A DNA stretch of 53,864 bases from a virus, in the IMG/VR virus record IMGVR_UViG_3300034068_000313, positions 1 through 53,864 of that record. One strand, written 5' to 3'. Below, in pieces: positions 1 through 7,612 of this stretch. Within the stretch, counting starts at the first letter, position 1. Each line of letters starts with the position of its first letter. The notes below the pieces were generated by a model. That model saw only the letters and a program-made list of their open reading frames with translations, did no database searches and was not told the DNA's origin. A program made the translations under genes and the position numbers.

Positions 1-2701
1 CCAAACGAAGAACCATGAGTGCCACTGATTGCATCGCGTCTTTGTTAGAACCACCGTACTGAGCCGTCTTTAGCAACAGTGTCGTGATCTCTTTCGCTTG
101 ATTACGATAAGCAGAACTGAGATCAAGCGCCGAACCCTTAGAGTCGCCAAGGGTGTCTGCGAGTTTGATGTTCTTATCGATTGCGTCCTGCGTACTGACG
201 ACCAATTCGTTAGCAAGCATCTCGTCGAGCAAACCAATTTTCGCTAAGAACGCGTCTTGAGCGACAGTACCTTTGTCACTCTCCTTCGCTAACTCGGCAT
301 AGATGTCCGCTAGTTCAGCGACCTTGTTACCAGCAACAGTTACCGCTTGAGGGAACACTCCAGCGAGTCCACCTAAGAACGCGTCCTGTGCGGCTGTAAC
401 GCTGACGGCTTTGTTCTGTAATTCTTGAAGTGTGAACGTGTAGATGTCTGTTCGCCCCGCGGCGGCTGCCATAGCAGCACCCGACCCGAGGATTGCGTTA
501 TACATTTCGGTGCCAAGTATTGAAGAGAAGTACAAAGCAGTGTCGGCACTTTGTAGGAGTTTCTTGTTCTCACTATCAAGAGCCTCTCTGTTGTCATCGA
601 AAGCATTAGACAGGTCATCAAGGTTGTACAACAGGTCTTTGACTTGATTGCCTGTCATCTCACCTGCCTTGACCGCTTCAAGCATTGCACCAGCGAAAGG
701 TGTACCAGCGTCTGCTGCCGCCTGTAGAGCACTAGAGACACTAATGGCGGCGTCGCCTGTTTGTACAAGTTGGTCGTACGACAGACCAAGTAGCACGTCG
801 CCAAGGTCACCGAACGCGTCGGTGCCTGTAGATACCACACCGCCGACCTGTTCCATTGTCAAATTGAGATTCGATATCTCGTCGTTGATACCGAGGGTGA
901 CTGACTCAGCGGTAGCGAAAGCAGTGGCAACGTTTGCGGCCGCTTGAGCAGTCGCGGGCAATGCACCTTGCAACTTGATGTACTCATCGACAAGACCCTT
1001 GACCTCATCGTGAAGTACGGCTGTCGGTTCTCCTGCTGCTTTGAACGCATCGGTCAAACGCTCTTGACGTTCTTTCGCTTCCTTCGCGTTCTGACTGAAC
1101 GTGTACCACACGGCGGCAATAGCGATCACCGCTACAGCAACACCAGCAATGATTGGACCAGCGGCGGCGAACTGTGCAATCGCGCTAGTGAACGCCTGCG
1201 TCGCCATAGCCGCTTTCAACGCGGCCCACGCCTTCGCAAGGGAGCCAAGCATGATCAACAACGGACCACCGACAGCAACAAGACCAGCCAGCACAACGAT
1301 GATCGTCTTCAAGAAGTTCGGTAGAGCATTGATAGCCGTCATGACCTTCTCAAACGCTGTGGCAAGCATCTTCAACGCAGGCACAACAATAGGTACAAGA
1401 ACTTGACCAAGGCTTATGAAAGCGTCTTTCATTTCTGCCATGACTTGCTTCATCTTGAAAGCACCCGTCTTGGACATGGCTTCGAACGCTTTGTCGGCGT
1501 CGCCCGAATTGTCTGTGAGGTTTGCGAATATCTTTGCTGTACTGTCCGTTGCGGCACCGAACAAACTCATGACACCTGTCAAGGCTCGAATGTTGCCGAA
1601 CACAATGCCTTGCGCTTCTTCGTTGTCACCGAACGCTGCCGTGAGTGTTTGTAAAGCAGAGAGCAAACCCTTCTGCTTGATCTGCTCACGTAACCCAGCA
1701 CCACTTAGACCAAGAGCATTGAGTTGTTCCTCTGCTTGTTTAGCAGGGTTCAACAACGACGCGAGTATGCCTCGTATCTGTGTAGCCGCCTCACTCGCGT
1801 CTGTACCGTTACGACTCATAGCGGCGAACGCGGCACCGACCTCTTCGAACGTAACGCCCATAGCAGAAGCGATAGGTAGCACACGAGGCAAAGCACCAGC
1901 AAGTGAGTCTGCTTCCATCTTGCCTTCACGTACAGCCGCAACCATTAGGTCGGTTGCTTGTGCAGCAGATAAGTTCTCTGCGCCGTAAGCGTTCAACGCT
2001 GACGAGATTGTGTCAGCGACGATCGCTGTTTGCCCCATGCCAATCGCAGAGGCTTTCAACGATGACTCAAGAACCTGCATGGCTGTAGCGCCGTCAATAC
2101 CTGCCGAGGCAACGAAGTACAAAGCGTCAGCGGCGTCTACAGCACTGCCACCAAACTCCTTAGCCATTTCACGGGCGGCTAAACCCATCTCGGCAACTTT
2201 GTTTTCGGACAAACCAACCATCGCAACGATTGACTGCATAGAGAACTCGAAGTCGTTAGCCGTTTTGATTGCTTGACCACCAGCGAGCAACATCGGCGCA
2301 GTCAACGCCATCGACATCTTTGTACCGACAGAGGTCATCTTGCTACCCATGTCAGTGAACTTGTTACCTACACGAGATGCACCCTCGGCGGCTTGTGTGA
2401 TCCTCTTAGAATCGTTCGCAACCTTGCGGGCCATCTCGTGATACGCAAGGGCGAAGTCGTCAACACCGTACGCGGCCTTCTGATAAGCGTTTTCAACTTT
2501 GGTGAGGGATTGTTTGGTCTCTTGGGCAACCTTTGTGACTGCTCGTTCGGCTTTCGCCATGCCAGCAGTTGCGTCTTGACCTAACTCATCAAACTTCTGT
2601 CCGAGTTGGTCAATTGTTTTGACAGCCTGAGCGACACCCTGTTTGAGTTTCGAGGCATCAGCACTGAGTTCTACATTGAGACTTCCGACTGATTGTGCCA
2701 C
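1..2701 (-). CDS. Tape measure protein, N-terminal part (continues across the contig ends)
   Basis: This is the first 900 codons of a 1466-residue tape measure protein, which sets tail length and is threaded through the tail tube. The frame begins at GTG 2701 after a GGAAGAG ribosome site and an in-frame TAG at 2707-2705. It stays open to base 1 and continues in the same frame at base 53850. Residues about 90-400 look like the PhageMin_Tail family (glycine/alanine-rich helical text with FTDMGSKM and MTAPMLLAGG). Hydrophobic stretches near residues 460-560 (for example LPNFLKTIIVVLAGLVAVGG) are the membrane-like segments typical of tape measures. It lies 3 bases after the frameshifted chaperone gene, the usual order in siphoviruses. 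The identification is strong; only the exact start (GTG) is uncertain. Confidence 0.9.
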   Translation of the reverse strand, partial: MAQSVGSLNVELSADASKLKQGVAQAVKTIDQLGQKFDELGQDATAGMAKAERAVTKVAQETKQSLTKVENAYQKAAYGVDDFALAYHEMARKVANDSKRITQAAEGASRVGNKFTDMGSKMTSVGTKMSMALTAPMLLAGGQAIKTANDFEFSMQSIVAMVGLSENKVAEMGLAAREMAKEFGGSAVDAADALYFVASAGIDGATAMQVLESSLKASAIGMGQTAIVADTISSALNAYGAENLSAAQATDLMVAAVREGKMEADSLAGALPRVLPIASAMGVTFEEVGAAFAAMSRNGTDASEAATQIRGILASLLNPAKQAEEQLNALGLSGAGLREQIKQKGLLSALQTLTAAFGDNEEAQGIVFGNIRALTGVMSLFGAATDSTAKIFANLTDNSGDADKAFEAMSKTGAFKMKQVMAEMKDAFISLGQVLVPIVVPALKMLATAFEKVMTAINALPNFLKTIIVVLAGLVAVGGPLLIMLGSLAKAWAALKAAMATQAFTSAIAQFAAAGPIIAGVAVAVIAIAAVWYTFSQNAKEAKERQERLTDAFKAAGEPTAVLHDEVKGLVDEYIKLQGALPATAQAAANVATAFATAESVTLGINDEISNLNLTMEQVGGVVSTGTDAFGDLGDVLLGLSYDQLVQTGDAAISVSSALQAAADAGTPFAGAMLEAVKAGEMTGNQVKDLLYNLDDLSNAFDDNREALDSENKKLLQSADTALYFSSILGTEMYNAILGSGAAMAAAAGRTDIYTFTLQELQNKAVSVTAAQDAFLGGLAGVFPQAVTVAGNKVAELADIYAELAKESDKGTVAQDAFLAKIGLLDEMLANELVVSTQDAIDKNIKLADTLGDSKGSALDLSSAYRNQAKEITTLLLKTAQYGGSNKDAMQSVALMVLRL

Positions 2702-2704
2702 GTT

Positions 2705-3267
2705 CTATCTCTTCCTTGACTTCGCTCGTTGTTGTGCTTGTTCTCTTTCGCTCGCTTCGATCTTGAACAAAGCACACCACTCAATGAACTCTGAACTGCT
2801 CATCTTGTCCATGAGTTCACCGACTGTCATACCGAGTTCTCGTGCTAGATGGAAGTACGATCGTCTTTCAGGTTGGCTTCGTCCGAAACGGTCGGGGAAG
2901 CCGAGTAAGACTTTCCCGCTTCATCGATTGCCTTCTCTTTCAAGCCTGAAACCTCAAGACAACTTGTGACGAGTCGGTCAATAACCGCACCCGACTTCTC
3001 TGTCATGAGCCACGACAAGTCGTCCTCAGTGAACACAGGTGAGCCGTCGTTGGGGTCGAGGCAACACGTGACAAGGATCTGTCCGTAGACGTTCTCAATC
3101 TTGTCTCCGTTGTCCGACGTATCTTGACTAGCCGCAACAAACGACGCGCGCTGGCGAACAGTCATTGAACGTACCTCAATGGATACGTCCCACTCGGGAA
3201 CAGCAATAACCTCACGGTCGAGGTCTTGCGCTGAACGAATCTTGTCTTTGATGGACACTGTGGTCAC
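2705..3267 (-). CDS. Tail assembly chaperone, frameshifted long form (gpG-T type)
   Basis: This is the long product made when ribosomes slip -1 at GGGAAAG (2917-2911). The first 119 residues are shared with the short form. The -1 frame then adds 68 residues, beginning VLLGFPDRFG and ending QQRAKSRKR at TAG 2707-2705, for a 187-residue total. The slippery heptamer sits in the correct phase (G GGA AAG, decoded Gly118-Lys119), and the extension stays open to just before the tape measure gene. In the lambda G/GT family the long form binds the tape measure while the tube assembles. I read the heptamer, the phase and both frames directly; the shift itself is inferred from the family. Confidence 0.85.
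2845..3267 (-). CDS. Tail assembly chaperone, short form (gpG type)
   Basis: This 140-residue acidic protein lies between the tail tube genes and the tape measure, the standard place for the tail assembly chaperone. It would coat the tape measure during tail assembly and is not expected in the virion. The listed start is GTG 3267, but AGGAG is only about 2 bases upstream. The next GTG, four codons in, leaves 10 bases after AGGAG and may be the true start, giving MSIKDKIRSAQ. After residue 119 the zero frame continues 21 residues (SYSASPTVSD...) to its stop, while the -1 frame continues to 2705. No sequence-level domain is otherwise visible; the call rests on order, size and the frameshift. 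Confidence 0.8.
   Translation of the reverse strand: MTTVSIKDKIRSAQDLDREVIAVPEWDVSIEVRSMTVRQRASFVAASQDTSDNGDKIENVYGQILVTCCLDPNDGSPVFTEDDLSWLMTEKSGAVIDRLVTSCLEVSGLKEKAIDEAGKSYSASPTVSDEANLKDDRTSI
2911..2917 (-). promoter_or_regulatory. Programmed -1 ribosomal frameshift slippery site
   Basis: On the minus strand the heptamer reads GGGAAAG, phased G GGA AAG in the chaperone frame. It is the same heptamer used by phage lambda G/GT. Slippage re-pairs the two tRNAs as GGG AAA and opens a 68-codon extension. Confidence 0.85.
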
Positions 3268-3297
3268 ACTCCTATGTTGGTTGGTTTGTTATTGAGA

Positions 3298-3708
3298 TCA
3301 GTACGTGGTACGAGTAACAGCACCAGTGACTTGAAGGTCAAGGCTATATGTCACTACGTCACCGACAGGGTTCGAGATCGAGTACGAAGTCACGATCGCT
3401 TCACCCGTGTACTTGACGTTGCCAGCGGTTGAGCCAGCAGGTCCGAACACGAACGAACGTGACGCAGGTTCAGCACCGCCTGCGATGTATCCGTCGACTG
3501 TTGCGTCCCAAATACCTGACACACTGAGGGTCGCATCTGCGAGTCCGACGATGTACGACTTCGCAGAAGAACCGAAGGCGGTGGTCTCGGCAGTGTCGAT
3601 CGTGTCGGGGAAGTCGACGCTCGTTACTGTGTCGCTGATATTGCGAACAGTACCGCTGGTGTCGTCGAGTGTGAAGTTAGTTGACTTACCGTGTACGAAT
3701 GTGGGCAT
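3298..3708 (-). CDS. Major tail tube protein, short paralogue
   Basis: This 136-residue protein starts MPTFVHGKST and shares with the upstream 253-residue gene the blocks TIDTAE, FGSSAKSY, DATLS.SG and TSYSISNPV.DV. Its length, beta-rich composition and place just before the chaperone and tape measure fit a siphovirus tail tube subunit. AAAGGA lies 7 bases before the ATG. Being the smaller copy and the one nearest the chaperone, it is my first choice for the main tube subunit, but sequence alone cannot say which paralogue is more abundant in virions. Confidence 0.7.
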   Translation of the reverse strand: MPTFVHGKSTNFTLDDTSGTVRNISDTVTSVDFPDTIDTAETTAFGSSAKSYIVGLADATLSVSGIWDATVDGYIAGGAEPASRSFVFGPAGSTAGNVKYTGEAIVTSYSISNPVGDVVTYSLDLQVTGAVTRTTY

Positions 3709-3723
3709 GATTGGTCCTTTGTG

Positions 3724-4485
3724 TTAGAAGCGTGCGAATGAAAGATGATATGTAACTGCCCCACCTGTGGGATTAGCAGTGCCGATTGCTCGTAGGTAAC
3801 GGTTCACCGTTCCTGTGACTGCTGACTGTTGTGAGGTCGTGGTGCTTGCTACGAGAGCAGTGAACGTGATCAAGTCAACCCAAACAGAGTTGTCCACTGA
3901 GTGTTGAACTTTGATCTGTGTTGTAGGTCCAGTGAGCGTATTGGCTGTGACGTGAAGGTTAGCGAAACCGCCACTAGCACTTGACGCTGTGTTGTCGACG
4001 CCCGTCAGACCAGTGGCAAGAGCACCGAAAGCGATACTCGAACCTGCGGTCAACATAACTCCGCTACGCATACCGTACGTCACGTTGGAAGTTCCGTCAG
4101 TTGAGGCATTGAAGTCAACGCTCACTGACGACACGTCAGCGACAGGGTTGCTGATTGAGTAACTTGTTTCGTGGGCTTTCGCTACGATTGCTCGCCTGCC
4201 GATTGCGCCAGTTTCCATCGCCACAGTAATGATCGGCGTAGTTGCTGAACCAAGAATTGTTGATAACACAACGTCAGAGCCGACAGTTGCGTCTTGCGAA
4301 TACAGACCCGACAGACTCAACGTTGCGTCGTTGAGACCCGGCAGATAAGACTTAGCACTAGAACCGAACGAGGTGATCTCGGCTGTGTCGATCGTACTTG
4401 CGGTATCAACACTGTTGAAGTACGTACTCAAGTCAAACTGATTCAATAGAACGCCTGTCGACTTACCGTGAATGAATGTGGGCAT
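3724..4485 (-). CDS. Tail tube protein, long paralogue with C-terminal extension
   Basis: This 253-residue protein is related along its first ~150 residues to the 136-residue protein just downstream (shared MPTF.HGKST, FGSSAKSY and TSYSISNPV). From about residue 150 it carries an extra beta-rich domain (TGLTGVDNTASS..., TQIKVQHSVDNSVWVDL, VNRYLRAIGT). That text resembles the jelly-roll or Ig-like decorations attached to tail tube proteins and may display on the tail surface. The ATG overlaps the upstream stop as TGATG. The two genes look like a tandem duplication with later domain gain or loss. Confidence 0.65.
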   Translation of the reverse strand: MPTFIHGKSTGVLLNQFDLSTYFNSVDTASTIDTAEITSFGSSAKSYLPGLNDATLSLSGLYSQDATVGSDVVLSTILGSATTPIITVAMETGAIGRRAIVAKAHETSYSISNPVADVSSVSVDFNASTDGTSNVTYGMRSGVMLTAGSSIAFGALATGLTGVDNTASSASGGFANLHVTANTLTGPTTQIKVQHSVDNSVWVDLITFTALVASTTTSQQSAVTGTVNRYLRAIGTANPTGGAVTYHLSFARF

Positions 4486-4691
4486 CAGATAACCTCAGGT
4501 TCGATTGAAACTTCTTCGACGACGGGTGTGCTCTTGCTCTTCTTGGCATCTAACGCTTCGACATAACCTTGTTCAAGCAACCACTCTGACTGCTTCGCTG
4601 TGAGTTCAACTTCGTCGCTGGGTTCGTAACGCTTGTCGGCAACGTTCATACCGCTGACTCCGTCTGTTCCACCTGTCACTCTGTATCGCAT
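4485..4691 (-). CDS. Hypothetical protein, first gene of the tail block
   Basis: A 68-residue acidic protein containing KRYEPSDEVELT and WLLEQGYVEAL, text often seen in small phage head or tail proteins, followed by a lysine- and valine-rich C-terminus. AAAAGGA stands 6 bases before the ATG. It is the first minus-strand gene after the plus-strand island and its stop overlaps the next ATG (TGATG), so it is co-translated with the tail tube gene. No function can be assigned. Confidence 0.65.
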   Translation of the reverse strand: MRYRVTGGTDGVSGMNVADKRYEPSDEVELTAKQSEWLLEQGYVEALDAKKSKSTPVVEEVSIEPEVI

Positions 4692-4770
4692 TGAAGTCCT
4701 TTTGAGTCAACGCCGAATGACAGTCGCAAGACGGTCACACGGACACCTATGGCGACGAGCGCACTTCTGT

Positions 4771-4890
4771 GAACGGACTGTATCAGGCACTGCGCGTGGC
4801 ACGTTGTAAGTCACGGGCTACGGGCGAGCCTTACAGGGCCAACCCCGAAAACGCGTGTCAAATATGGCCTCTATGCAGGGGATATAGAAA
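4771..4890. repeat. Intergenic boundary element, copy 1
   Basis: This stretch lies in the divergent gap between the minus-strand tail genes and the plus-strand island. It has the distal GC-rich part (CTGTATCAGG...GCGCGTGGCACGTTGTAAG, about 4777-4810) and the core TATGCAGGG (4872-4880), preceded by TCAAATATGG. The core and layout recur near 14.8, 18.2, 33.2 and 44.1 kb. The 249-base gap 4692-4940 holds no other gene I can support. Confidence 0.6.
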
Positions 4891-4904
4891 CTTTGATTGG
4901 GTAG

Positions 4905-4934
4905 TTGATTCTTGTCAAAGGGTGCTTGTAGTGT
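4905..4934 (+). promoter_or_regulatory. Promoter for plus-strand island 1, leaderless type
   Basis: TTGATT (4905-4910), an 18-base spacer and TAGTGT (4929-4934). GGGGGT follows, and the ATG is at 4941, so transcription would begin at or next to the start codon. The same box pair and the TAGTGTGGGGGTATG stretch occur at 33.1 kb on the other strand. Confidence 0.7.
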
Positions 4935-4940
4935 GGGGGT

Positions 4941-5144
4941 ATGACAAACACCACGACAACGCAAGTTTACAACATCCGCACAGGCTTGATCATTGGCAGT
5001 TGGGAGAGCCGCTATATCGCAACACAGATATGCCGTTCGTACAACGACATGGTCGGTTCGAGCACTTTCAAGACTCGCACCCTGTACGCAAGCAGGGCAG
5101 CACGCCAACAGCAGCAGCAACTCAACAAGGAGTCAGCACAATGA
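4941..5144 (+). CDS. Hypothetical protein, leaderless first gene of plus-strand island 1
   Basis: This 67-residue protein (MTNTTTTQVYNIRTG...) ends in a poly-glutamine run (five Q) and QLNKESAQ. The motif YNIRTGLIIGSWESRYIATQIC looks like a short folded unit, but I recognise no family. There is no ribosome site; the ATG lies 6 bases after the -10 box, and the first codons are ACAAACACCAC, a CA-rich start also used by the other leaderless genes. Its stop overlaps the next ATG. Confidence 0.65.
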   Translation: MTNTTTTQVYNIRTGLIIGSWESRYIATQICRSYNDMVGSSTFKTRTLYASRAARQQQQQLNKESAQ

Positions 5145-5317
5145 GAAACATCAAAGAAGTAATTGAGACGGTCAAGGTTTACAAAGCCAAGCAAGCGTTC
5201 TTGACCGCACCCGAGCGTGCAGCACTGGCTGGCCTCGCAGACGATGACCTCGTATGGGTCCTTCGTGAAGTCACCCCGTTCGGCACGTACTCACTGGAAG
5301 TGAAGGCAGTCAAATGA
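5141..5317 (+). CDS. Hypothetical protein
   Basis: A 58-residue protein starting MRNIKEVIETVKVYKAKQ, helical at first and then FGTYSLEVKAV. An AAGGAG site lies in the end of the preceding gene and the start overlaps its stop as ATGA. The next gene overlaps its stop in the same way. No family is recognised. It belongs to a tightly packed run of seven small genes likely sharing one transcript. Confidence 0.6.
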   Translation: MRNIKEVIETVKVYKAKQAFLTAPERAALAGLADDDLVWVLREVTPFGTYSLEVKAVK

Positions 5318-5655
5318 GCGACACGACAATGAAAGCAACCTGCTCGTGCTGCAAGCGCAAGCGTTCAGTCCTCGACCTCGTGTCCGTGTCCAAGCGCCGC
5401 AGCGGTTCATACAACCGCGCAGGCTCGGGCGGGCGCGGCAAGGTTTGCCGCCAATGCACAATCGACGCAGTGCGTAACACAACTGAAGCCCGTTACCGCG
5501 ACGGCAAGTTGTGGGGCGTTCACCTCGACGACAATGGCATCGCATGGTCCGACGCAGCCGACTACTTCGGCATCGACTGGTCCGACGTGCCGCGCACTTA
5601 CTACCACGCCAAGCGTTGCCCCGATCAGTTCCTCGCCCCGAAAGCAGGTAAGTGA
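5314..5655 (+). CDS. Hypothetical zinc-ribbon-like protein
   Basis: This 113-residue protein carries CSCC near residue 10 and VCRQC near residue 45, four cysteines arranged like a small zinc-binding knuckle. A tract follows that resembles short phage regulatory proteins (WSDAADYFGIDWSDVPRTYY). It overlaps both neighbours by about four bases or lies next to them. A nucleic-acid-binding role is plausible for a CxxC pair but is inference. Confidence 0.6.
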   Translation: MSDTTMKATCSCCKRKRSVLDLVSVSKRRSGSYNRAGSGGRGKVCRQCTIDAVRNTTEARYRDGKLWGVHLDDNGIAWSDAADYFGIDWSDVPRTYYHAKRCPDQFLAPKAGK

Positions 5656-5656
5656 A

Positions 5657-5902
5657 ATGAACAGATTCACCGTACAGAAAGACATTGAATACTCGCCTTG
5701 CGAGCACCCCATGTGCGATCAACTTCATCGACGCTTTATGGAACGAACCATTCATGGCGGTTGGTTCCACGAGGTCAAGACAACTTGGTGGATCGTTGTT
5801 GACTCGACGACAGGCTTTCAGGCTCACAACGCAAAGAGCAACAAAGAGTGCAAGCAAATGGCAGACCGCCTCAACAACAACACAACGAAAGCAGGTAACT
5901 GA
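5657..5902 (+). CDS. Hypothetical protein
   Basis: An 81-residue protein beginning MNRFTVQKDIEYSPC, with two cysteines and two histidines near the N-terminus (CEHPMCDQLH) that could bind a metal. The middle reads TWWIVVDSTTGF, a beta-hairpin-like stretch, and the end is lysine/asparagine-rich. The start lies one base after the upstream stop (TGAAATG) with GGTAAG close by. No family is recognised. Confidence 0.55.
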   Translation: MNRFTVQKDIEYSPCEHPMCDQLHRRFMERTIHGGWFHEVKTTWWIVVDSTTGFQAHNAKSNKECKQMADRLNNNTTKAGN

Positions 5903-5903
5903 A

Positions 5904-6140
5904 ATGCACCCCAACTCACCACACGTCATTCCAATGGACGGAGCAGTCCGCGGGACGCTCTACTGGAGCACTGGCTGGCAAGATAGCCGAGAAGCAAGTC
6001 AAGAGGGTTGGTTCCAACTCAACGAGCGCGGCAACGGTTTGGTCAAGTGCCGCAAGGTCGGCGGCCGCCGTTGGTTCGCCCTCACCGACATTGAGCGTTG
6101 CACCCTGTTCATTCCATACGTGAAGGCGGTCAAAGCATGA
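5904..6140 (+). CDS. Hypothetical protein
   Basis: A 78-residue protein with LYWSTGWQDSREASQEGWF and KVGGRRWFALTDIERC, aromatic-rich text like a small beta protein. It starts one base after the preceding stop and its own stop overlaps the next start as ATGA. No family is recognised; its only context is the small-gene island. Confidence 0.55.
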   Translation: MHPNSPHVIPMDGAVRGTLYWSTGWQDSREASQEGWFQLNERGNGLVKCRKVGGRRWFALTDIERCTLFIPYVKAVKA

Positions 6141-6325
6141 GCCGCCCACGTAACGACCGATGGATTGACCTTGTGTTCACACTCAACGGCTTGGCGTTCT
6201 TCTGTTGCCTACTGATGGCACTAGGCGAAAACAAGTTCCCGATCCTGCCAGCCTTCATGAACCTTGGAGTCATGGCACTCATGATTCGTTTCGTAAACAT
6301 CAACCACAAGGAGCAAACCAAATGA
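6137..6325 (+). CDS. Small membrane protein
   Basis: A 62-residue protein with two hydrophobic segments, about residues 11-28 (LVFTLNGLAFFCCLLMAL) and 35-52 (ILPAFMNLGVMALMIRFV), joined by a short polar turn and flanked by arginine and lysine. This predicts a two-helix inner-membrane hairpin. Phage proteins of this type include holin-like and superinfection proteins, but nothing here decides between them. It overlaps both neighbours. Confidence 0.6.
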   Translation: MSRPRNDRWIDLVFTLNGLAFFCCLLMALGENKFPILPAFMNLGVMALMIRFVNINHKEQTK

Positions 6326-6834
6326 AAGACGAAATCCTCACACTCAGCGAGTTCTATGACCGCGCCACACCGTTCAAACGAACACTCGGCGGGCAAGAGT
6401 ACGAGTTCATCAACGTGGCGTACTGGTACGAAGGCGAACTCAAGCACGGAGTGGTGAACCTAAGCGCGTCAACCCCCGAGGACATCGAAGCGAACGTTGA
6501 ACTACAGCAGTACGACGAGCAGGAGGTCGTATTCGTTTCGTACGGCTTAGTCGATCTGTACGAGGTGTTCATGGAAGCAGGTCAGTTCTGTGACGGCACG
6601 TTGAGTTACGTCGACGGAGTAAACCCTGACCCTGAAACTTGGTTCAGTGACTCTGTTGGCGGTCACGCCAAAGACGGACTGATGTTGTTCACGTGCGAAG
6701 TTGAGATACTGGTCAGTGTGTACGCAACAGACGGAGACGCGGCTTACGACCAAGCGCAGAAGTATTTGCAGAAGCAGTCCGAGGAGTTGTGGGAGATGGG
6801 CAACCTTCATCACGTAGAAGTGACGAGAGGATAA
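6322..6834 (+). CDS. Hypothetical acidic protein
   Basis: A 170-residue, strongly acidic protein starting MKDEILTLSEFYDRATPF after a CAAGGAG site. It has alternating strand-like segments (EYEFINVAYWYEGELKHGVV, EVEILVSVYATDGDAAYDQAQK) and a C-terminal helix. The last part resembles repeats seen in small phage proteins with an 'I.V.V.A.d.d.A...A' pattern, as does the 127-residue protein at 28.4 kb. No function can be given. Confidence 0.6.
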   Translation: MKDEILTLSEFYDRATPFKRTLGGQEYEFINVAYWYEGELKHGVVNLSASTPEDIEANVELQQYDEQEVVFVSYGLVDLYEVFMEAGQFCDGTLSYVDGVNPDPETWFSDSVGGHAKDGLMLFTCEVEILVSVYATDGDAAYDQAQKYLQKQSEELWEMGNLHHVEVTRG

Positions 6835-6902
6835 GTCCAGCGTATGGCACAACATTCGTTCCCGCCAACACATTCATCGTTCACTGTTGTAAAGTAACTG
6901 AC

Positions 6903-7448
6903 ATGATTCGACGAACGAGCCTTGCGCTCGCAACGTTGTCGCTGATCGCTTCGTGCGGTGGCGGTGTGAAAGACACGACGTCCGTACCCCCACAGACGAC
7001 CCCTATCTTGCTCTCGCCCGTCACTGCACAAGCACCAGCCACAACTACATCAACAACATCGACAAGCACAACGACAACGACCACAACAGAAGTTCCGTTG
7101 GAGTCCGACCCGCTTGATTACATTGACGAGCAACGTATGTTGCACGGACGGTGCGGAGAGTGGCACGACCTAGCAATGGAAGTCGGTTGGCAAGAAGAGC
7201 AATGGCCTACCCTCAGTACCGTTCTGTTTACCGAAAGTCGCTGTACTGTCGACGCTTGGAACGGACATGACGCAGGCCTGTCTCAGATAAACCAAATTCA
7301 CTCATCGTGGTTGAATGAGATGGGTCTGTCTCACCCTGAAGATATGTTCGACGCTCGCAACAACTTATGGTTCGCGTACAAGTTGTACTCCTCACGCGAA
7401 GAGAAGGGTCAGTGCGGCTGGAAGCCGTGGAGTGAACCCTGTCGCTAA
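6903..7448 (+). CDS. Lipoprotein with a lysozyme/transglycosylase-like domain
   Basis: A 181-residue exported protein. Residues 1-18 form a lipoprotein signal peptide with lipobox IASC (Cys18). Residues 25-65 are a threonine/serine-rich linker. The C-terminal 110 residues carry FTESRC (probable catalytic Glu), AWNGHDAGLSQIN and FAYKLYSS, the arrangement of a soluble lytic transglycosylase-like fold. It would be anchored outside the membrane and cut or bind peptidoglycan. A TAAAGT box ends 7 bases before the ATG, so it may be transcribed leaderless and separately from the small genes upstream. It is distinct from the main endolysin near 45 kb. Possible roles include superinfection exclusion or lysis help; both are inference. 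Confidence 0.7.
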   Translation: MIRRTSLALATLSLIASCGGGVKDTTSVPPQTTPILLSPVTAQAPATTTSTTSTSTTTTTTTEVPLESDPLDYIDEQRMLHGRCGEWHDLAMEVGWQEEQWPTLSTVLFTESRCTVDAWNGHDAGLSQINQIHSSWLNEMGLSHPEDMFDARNNLWFAYKLYSSREEKGQCGWKPWSEPCR

Positions 7449-7612
7449 CTAGCGGACTCGTTGATCTCTTTACAACGAGGACAACGAACACGCCACGGAG
7501 CAGTCACCAGTTCAGCGAGTAACTTCCCACAGTTGCCACAACGAACAGACGTACGAGTAATTCGCTCATGCTCGGGTACAAGCCTTGTCTCTGCGTAAGG
7601 GTCAAGGCTCAT
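7445..7612 (-). CDS. Com-like zinc-finger protein
   Basis: A 55-residue protein starting MSLDPYAETRLVPEHE. It has two CxxC knuckles 17 residues apart, in RCGNCGKLLAEL and VRCPRCKEIN, closely matching the Mu Com family, where a zinc finger binds mRNA to switch on translation of the mom DNA-modification gene. The ATG overlaps the upstream stop as ATGA, so it is the last gene of the head-completion block. Its stop overlaps the convergent lipoprotein gene by four bases. The match to Com is by motif only, and many such proteins have no tested role. Confidence 0.7.
   Translation of the reverse strand: MSLDPYAETRLVPEHERITRTSVRCGNCGKLLAELVTAPWRVRCPRCKEINESAS

Noticed and set aside
1-15. The 15-base repeat at the ends as a real direct terminal repeat
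   Set aside because: It lies inside the tape measure gene and is far shorter than known terminal repeats; an assembly overlap of a circular map explains it better.
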